From positions 33,711-97,710 of the forward strand of contig JADRCO010000005.1 in NCBI GenBank assembly GCA_021464525.1: DNA of 64,000 nt. The letters run 5' to 3'. Both the position numbers and the translations under genes were made by a program. The notes below the pieces were generated by a model that saw nothing but the letters and a program-made list of their open reading frames with translations, was not told where the DNA came from and made no database searches. Numbering within the stretch: the first letter of the stretch is position 1; the number at the start of each line of letters is the position of its first letter. Of the stretch, positions 58,601-64,000 are shown one piece after another. Origin of the DNA: Rhizophagus sp. LPA8_4_AMF (Eukaryota; Glomeromycota; Glomeromycetes; Glomerales; Glomeraceae).

Positions 58601-60287
58601 AGGTCAAGAGTTCCACTTTTGACGTTATATTCTTTTATAATAATGACAATATTTTATATACTTTCATACACTATGAAACAGAATAATAGTTTTTTAGCAA
58701 TTGCTATAGTTTTTACCATTTTCACCATTTTTCTTACTTTGAGTTTGTCTAGATCAATTTCAAAATTAACTTCAAAATTAATTTTAATTTTAAAACCAGA
58801 TAGAAAGCCAAAGATTAAAATAATTGTCCCTTTTCCTAACTATATAACATATCCAAAAAATTATAATTCATTCGCAGAATTCCTTAACCCTAAATCTAGT
58901 CCTTTTTCAAAAACACAAATTAATAATGAATTTTATAAAACTTGGAACGGTGAAGCCATCATTAATTTTAAATGGAGATTATTTGGTAAATATTATTACG
59001 CCGCTATTTGGTTCTTATTTACGACTTTCCTTATATGCTTCACTTTAGCTTCATCAGTTTCATCAAAAGCAATTAATTCAAAAGAAAAAGATCTTTTAAT
59101 TTCATCAATTATTCTTGGATTCATTCATTTATCATTTGAAATTCGACAATTTATTTGGAATCCAAAACAATGGATTTTAAATGTTTGGAATTTGATTGGT
59201 ATGTATTATTACAATGATGTTACATATCATTTAAGTTACTTAATTTAACTTTTTATTATTTAGATTTGGGTGCATATTTGTTACCTACAATAACATCAAT
59301 TTATTGGATTCATACTAACATCAAGGTCACTTCTTTGGTCTCAATTTCATGTCTTTTACTTGATATCAAATTTGTACTTTTCTTTCGGGCGTTTGAAATG
59401 TTTGGAATTTACTTTGCTATCATAATCGGCGTTGGACGTAGAATTTTTTCATTTCTTTTGATCTTATTCCTTATTATTATTAGTTTTGCCCATTCATTCT
59501 TAGTTTTATTAGAACCTAAATCTGAATTTTCTGAAAATGATCAAGGAGATTTAAAAGATCTTAATAATCCTTGGATTCTTACAACAAAGTATCATCAAAT
59601 TTTGGACAATGGAACAATAAGCCCTAATGCAGTTTTAGTTCAAGAGCCCGATGATTATACTAATTTATTTTCAAGTTATGCTAATTCTCTTCTGGCAGTA
59701 TATTTATTTTTAATAGGTATACATATGTAATTTTAATTTTTTGCTTTTTTTTTTACGTTACTTTATTAACATTATATTAAATTTAATAGGAGACAAAAAC
59801 TCATTGGACGCATGGTCACCCAAAAACAATATAATTCTAATTGTATTAATGGTCATTTTTACATCCGTAATTGTTGTATATCTAATGAATTTATTCATTG
59901 GACTTTTAAATATGGCTATCGAGAAAGATAATGATCGAGCATTTTATTTAGCACAAAAAGCCGAGGTAAGTAAATTAAGCGAATATAATAAAAATTTGGT
60001 ATATTTTATTAACAAATTATTACAACTTACACTTGTTTTTCTCAGATTTTGAAAGACATTGAATTGTTTTATTTACTTCCATATCAAAGACGTCGGACTG
60101 ATTGGTTTCCCGACATTATGTAAATTTTATTTAATATATTTATATATTTTCTAAAATAATTACTAATAGAATTAATTTACTGTATTTATTTATTTATTCA
60201 TGAATTTTCAGTCATTATTATGCAAACGTTGATGAAGTTAGAAAGAAATTACAAAACAAACGAAAAGGCTCAGAAAAGAATGTATAA
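55675..60287 (+). CDS. TRP-like ion channel with WD-type N-terminus
   Basis: Seven exons join in phase to 1383 aa: 55675-55945, 56025-56443, 56516-59198, 59264-59716, 59790-59965, 60046-60119, 60212-60287. The N-terminal part has WD-like beta motifs (VTKMAISPKSTCIVTYSQDD; FVCWNW). A charged linker carries a 33-nt repeat. A Cys-rich segment (about 58070-58310; SKCIKKSCCSDCLKCEKCGD) precedes three tandem copies of a two-helix membrane unit (SFIIMTIFYILSY...NNSFLAIAI). The C-terminal channel part has several membrane helices and a last segment VVYLMNLFIGLLNMAIEKDN typical of the S6 region of TRP/polycystin-type cation channels, then a cytosolic tail (IELFYLLPYQRRRTDWFPDI). Such WD-channel fusions are expanded in Rhizophagus (from memory). 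Membrane location and cation transport are inferred. Confidence 0.85.
57161..57354 (+). repeat. 33-nt coding tandem repeat, 6 copies
   Basis: Six consecutive copies of GAAACGGAGCAAAATAAAAA plus TGATTTATCAATT encode ETEQNKNDLSI. Five are identical at DNA level; the last ends DLIIE. Two diverged units (KDQNKNDLIIE, KDQNKNDPSIE) precede them. The length keeps frame, so copy number may vary between strains. Confidence 0.9.
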
Positions 60288-61674
60288 TTTCACGAGTTTG
60301 GCCGAAATTCAAAAACTACCCCAAGAGCAACCCGAAATTTTCTTCGGTACGGGCCGGCTGGCCGGCATTATGTACTAACTGCTAACACGTGAAAGTGTTG
60401 ATGACAAATAACTATGTGCCAATGTTACACAGATCATATGACGATGACCCGTATACAAAATTCAGCCGAACTTCGGAATATTGCTAGAAAAATCCAGATG
60501 ATCAGCATTTGTTTGTATAAGTTATACCTAGGATAGTTTGTGGACAACCTATACCAAGGCTAACTTATACCTGATATAAGTTATACCAACAAAAGGTTTA
60601 TTATATATAGACTGACGAAACGATGTGATAAAAGAAAGTTTTGTAGTTTAATCCATTAGATAGTTTTAGTTATATTTCTTGTTGATAAATTTCGTATTGT
60701 AATATTGCAGATCGCCGAGTGAGGCAGCAATATTGTTATTTTTATGATTTTTGTATACCCATTGATTTATCAGTTTGTATTTTTGTCACTTGGTTATATC
60801 GCGTTTTTTTTATTAATAAAGTACACACTGTATTTTGTATAAACCCTATTATAAAACTGTAATTCATCAAACTGTCATATATCTTTCTGTTGCTATCACG
60901 TGACTGCGACGCAAATCGATAGTAACACCTGCCATTCATGAAATCATACACATGATTTTCTAACTGATTTGATAGACTGATATAAGAAATATTAAAAAGA
61001 GTATTCTGTCTCTCTCCTGAAGAAACAAAGTTTTGAAGGGGTTAAATTACTATTCAAGATAAACCACACTCCATCACAAATCGTGGTGATTGGCAAAAAA
61101 TATGCTAGGTTGACAGTTAGAAACTAATGATACATTTTTTATTGTTAACATGTTACAAGAATTATCTATATTTAAAGCGCCCCTGATAATTCACTTCGTT
61201 CATGATCAGTACGTAATAGAAAAAATTTTTGTAACGAAGCAGGGAAAATCACGTGCGCGTTCCGTTTGATAACTTCCATAAAAAAAAATCTCAGTATATG
61301 CAAATGGATCAGTTTATTAATACAAAAAATAAATCACATTTCTTTGAAAAAATGGGAAATCAAACTATGTAAAAAGCCAGGCTAGGGGACCGCCGTGAGA
61401 CCGGCACATGGCTCTCGATCTATTCCGAACACTGATCCTTGTCTAGCGGGTTTTTACATAGCTGATTGTAGAAAGAAAAAAAATGAACTACATAAAAAGC
61501 CAGGCTAGGGGACCGCCGTGAGACCGGCACATAGGCTCGCGATCTATTCCGAACACTGATCCTTGTCTAGCGGGTTTTTATATAGCGATAAAAAAATTGT
61601 TTAAAAGTATACTAATTTTATGCAACAACTAGCTAAATAGAAAAAAAACAGAAGCTTTAAATCTTATTTCCGAG
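60288..61674. other. Intergenic between channel and family gene B
   Basis: Contains a possible short inverted-repeat element (about 60296-60478: GTTTGGCCGAAATTC and, inverted, GTTCGGCTGAATTTT), the palindrome GGCCGGCTGGCCGGC at about 60351, several ATAAGTTATACC copies (60515-60590), and the tandem repeat at 61371-61586. No gene; the minus frame 60742-60951 lacks support. Confidence 0.4.
61371..61586. repeat. GC-rich 90-bp element in two tandem copies
   Basis: Copies at 61371-61462 and 61494-61586 start AAAAAGCCAGGCTAGGGGAC and end CTTGTCTAGCGGGTTTTTA. They are much richer in GC than the surroundings. Each can fold: GAGACC pairs with GGCTCTC in copy 1, and in copy 2 GTGAGACC pairs with GGCTCGC, so a base change is partly matched. 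Possibly a SINE-like or structured RNA element; no polymerase III boxes were identified. Confidence 0.65.
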
Positions 61675-63838
61675 TTAATTTTTCTTTTGTGGTTTTTGTG
61701 GAGAGATTGGGTTTAATGATAACCATTCCGCTACACGCACGATATTCTTTTTTTGAGCAGATTTCGTATAATCATGATAAAAATCATCGTTATACCTGAA
61801 AATTCTCTGGGATGGCACAATTAGAAAAGACTTATTAAGATCTAGGCATGAATAATGATAACACATACTTCTATTAGTAACAACATTTTACAAACATCCG
61901 CTAATTTCGTCCAGTCATCTTCGAATTTCCAAGGTATTTCCAACTTGTAAATTCTTTCAGTAAGAAACATGTCCTTGCCGGCCAAGCATATCCTCCAGAG
62001 TTCACCTTGATTTTCTAGTTTATTGTTAGAAAGTAAGCCAACACTAAAGTCTATTTCCAAAGGAAAAAGGCAACACAATTTTGAAAACTTAACTGTGCAC
62101 GATATAAACTAATTCATTATATTTCCTGGAGATTTCCACATCTCCTTGCCTATTTGTCCAAAATCTTTTGCACAGAGTATCGATTGCATTGCGAAATGAC
62201 TTATTTAAATCTCTGAAATTTTTTCAAGGTATGGTTTATTAGAAAGTAATTTAGACATTTCTGAAAATAAAATCTCTTAACGCACTTGTAATACTTCGGA
62301 CGTTTCTCCTTTTTCGGGGAGCAAACATTTTCGAACACTAATCTTTCTATTGTGCTATTTTTTATGAAAAGTATACCGTCGCATTTCCTACCGGTCTTCT
62401 TATTGGACTTGTATACGTTCCGTCTTCGCCATTTTGACGATGGATGGATCATTTCGCACCATGAGCTATTAAATAAGCCAGGGTCTTTGTTTTTCAAAAT
62501 TTCGAAATCCGGCGCAATCCATGTTACTGTATACGTTGCCTCGCTCATGGTTTCGTTGAATTCTGATTTCCACCTATAAGCCCTAATAATTGAGGATAAT
62601 ATTAAATAAACTCATAAAGGATTAATTGAGGATCAGCTGACAATATTACCATGTATCCAAAATTCTTTTTACGAACGAAGCATCCTTTGGATCTAGATCA
62701 ACTTTTTTCTCTTTAATAGACTTCATAGTACTTTCTACGTTACGCTAGTGATAAAAGATTGTGACAAAAACGACCATTATAATAGTTATATGATTGCAGT
62801 GACACCACCGTTAATACATGTACCTCAAATACATCTACTACATAATTATCTATTGCATCCTTTTCTTTATCAGTTATGTCAGGAACTCGATTTTCAAGTA
62901 TCCATTTCTTCAGTTCACCATGTTGATCTACTGCCTCGTGATCGGAAATATTGATGATTTCAGCTGTGCAATAACTAAAATGTAATTCAGTATAAATTCG
63001 AGAAAAGTATAACTTAGAATCAGGGAATAAACCTCTCGTCAAATTCATCATCAGTTGTATCGATTTCGCTTTCACTCTCTATTTCTATGTCATTTCTTAT
63101 GAAAAACATGCAATAAAGACATAAGTAATCTCACCGCATAAGTTTGCTACTTATAAACAACGGGTAAAACCTCTTGTCAGATTTATTGTTATTTTCATCA
63201 TAGTCGTTATCACTTTTCATTTTGTTGTCGTCATCACTTTCACTTTCGCCGTCGTCATCACTTTCACTTTCGTTGTCGTCGTCTCCTACATCATCCTCTA
63301 CTAGGCTAGACACAAGATGGATAGTCAATAAAGGCAGATAATCATATTGATTTATATTATCGCTGACCTTTTGACATCATCGTGATCTGAATATTTTTCC
63401 AGAGGGCTTGCTTCGCGGCGTCTTCTCTTGTTTTGATGGTCAAGGTCATCTACCCACTTTTGCCCAATTTTGGTATCGAATTCCATAACTCTCTTTTCTG
63501 CATTGGCTCTATGTTGAAGTTGATAAAGATTCCCTTCCTATAATAAAGAAAAGAGTATCATGAACAATGCAAAACTAATAATATTAAATCTAATATATTG
63601 TATACCTCTCTATAGTGTTCAGTTGCAAGTCTTTTCCAGTATTGATTACAATCTTGTAAAGTAAGGAACTGACAATCATCGCTCTTCAGATGTTTCACGT
63701 ATTTTTTTACTTCCTTGTCATGATGTTTTAAAAGGCATTCGACCGTGTTTCTAAACGCTTGCTCAGCTCGGTCTCGTTTGTCGTGGCAGAATTTAAGTTC
63801 TTTGTAAAAAGTTATTGCGGATCTGATTTTATTCTCAT
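61675..63838 (-). CDS. Uncharacterised many-exon protein, D...E core (family member B)
   Basis: Ten exons: 63606-63838, 63368-63537, 63135-63305, 63033-63095, 62824-62974, 62650-62744, 62286-62582, 62094-62212, 61869-62050, 61675-61830. Exons 2-10 join perfectly in phase (468 codons). Exon 1 is a charged helix (ITFYKELKFCHDKRDRAEQA; DCNQYWKRLATEHYRE). The only nearby ATG (63838) is one base out of frame; one more A in the AAAA run at about 63827-63830 would connect it. A basic NLS-like NKRRRREASP, an acidic Asp/Glu/Ser run (exon 3) and a core with CDGILFIKNSTIERLVFENV follow. That core has an Asp and Glu spaced as in member A (49.6 kb), suggesting a shared, perhaps nuclease-derived, fold. Function unknown. 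Confidence 0.7.
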
Positions 63839-64000
63839 TTTTTTAGTGAAAAGGTAAACGCGTTTTTTTTTGAAATATATAAACGTCACTTATAAATGTG
63901 ATGTCATATGATGCGAAAAAAAACGTGTATTGTATCACCCAGTGTTGCAAAAATTACGTTCTTGACCCTTCTCGTATTACTTTCTTGACCCGGTTAAAAT
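63839..64000 (-). promoter_or_regulatory. Upstream region of family gene B
   Basis: About 160 bp to the window edge. On the minus strand it holds TTTATATATTTC about 40 bp before the ATG (TATA-like) and two copies of GGGTCAAGAA at the far end (about 63958-63995). Confidence 0.35.

Noticed and set aside
61371-61586. CRISPR-like direct repeats
   Set aside because: Only two long copies, eukaryotic context, no regular spacers.

Overview
The window is a nuclear fragment from a fungus, most likely an arbuscular mycorrhizal glomeromycete of the Rhizophagus type. This rests on very AT-rich DNA, intron-rich genes with GT-AG introns, kinase genes of the expanded Rhizophagus TKL style (WCQPC...NWTSG N-terminal module), Sel1 repeats, a Zn2Cys6 cluster, and many degenerate transposons. 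The assignment is inferred from family resemblance; no search was run.

Layout. 1-181: 3' end of a gene entering from the left. 3.9-8.5 kb (minus): one intron-rich gene encoding four kinase-like domains in tandem, three of them pseudokinases. 9-18.5 kb: transposon graveyard (zinc-knuckle/SWIM MULE-like remnant, duplicated low-complexity fragments). 21.2-22.0 kb: secreted protein with a Kex2-type site and acidic Lys/Glu/Asp/Pro repeats. 23.1-25.4 kb (minus): a second kinase, probably broken, with a hAT-type MITE in its tail. 26.9-38.7 kb: a conserved housekeeping block: DBP10 RNA helicase, a universal stress protein sharing its promoter region, RAB3GAP1-like Rab GAP, and COX10 heme O synthase. 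40.0-44.1 kb: a Zn2Cys6/Sel1/Asn-rich fusion gene whose 5' half is split by an array of 3-nt exons. 46.9-49.1 kb: a decayed copy of the COX10 region, including the promoter and first exon of the 3-nt-exon gene. 49.6-51.7 and 61.7-63.8 kb (minus): two members of one uncharacterised many-exon family. 52.2-53.0 kb: a truncated relative of the 3-nt-exon gene. 53.4-54.3 kb: LINE fragment. 55.7-60.3 kb: large TRP-like ion channel.

Most unusual feature: in the 40-kb gene, ten exons of exactly 3 nt, each in the form TAG|NNN|GTAA, sit between introns of about 50-100 bp. Every junction is phase 1 and every junction codon is a sense codon. Part of the array recurs at 52.6-53.0 kb. Either this is real 3-nt microexon splicing or a ladder of recursive splice sites made by tandem intron duplication; RNA reads would decide.

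Caution: four genes, including the essential DBP10, carry what looks like a one-base homopolymer length change. Single frameshifts here may therefore be sequencing or assembly errors rather than gene decay.
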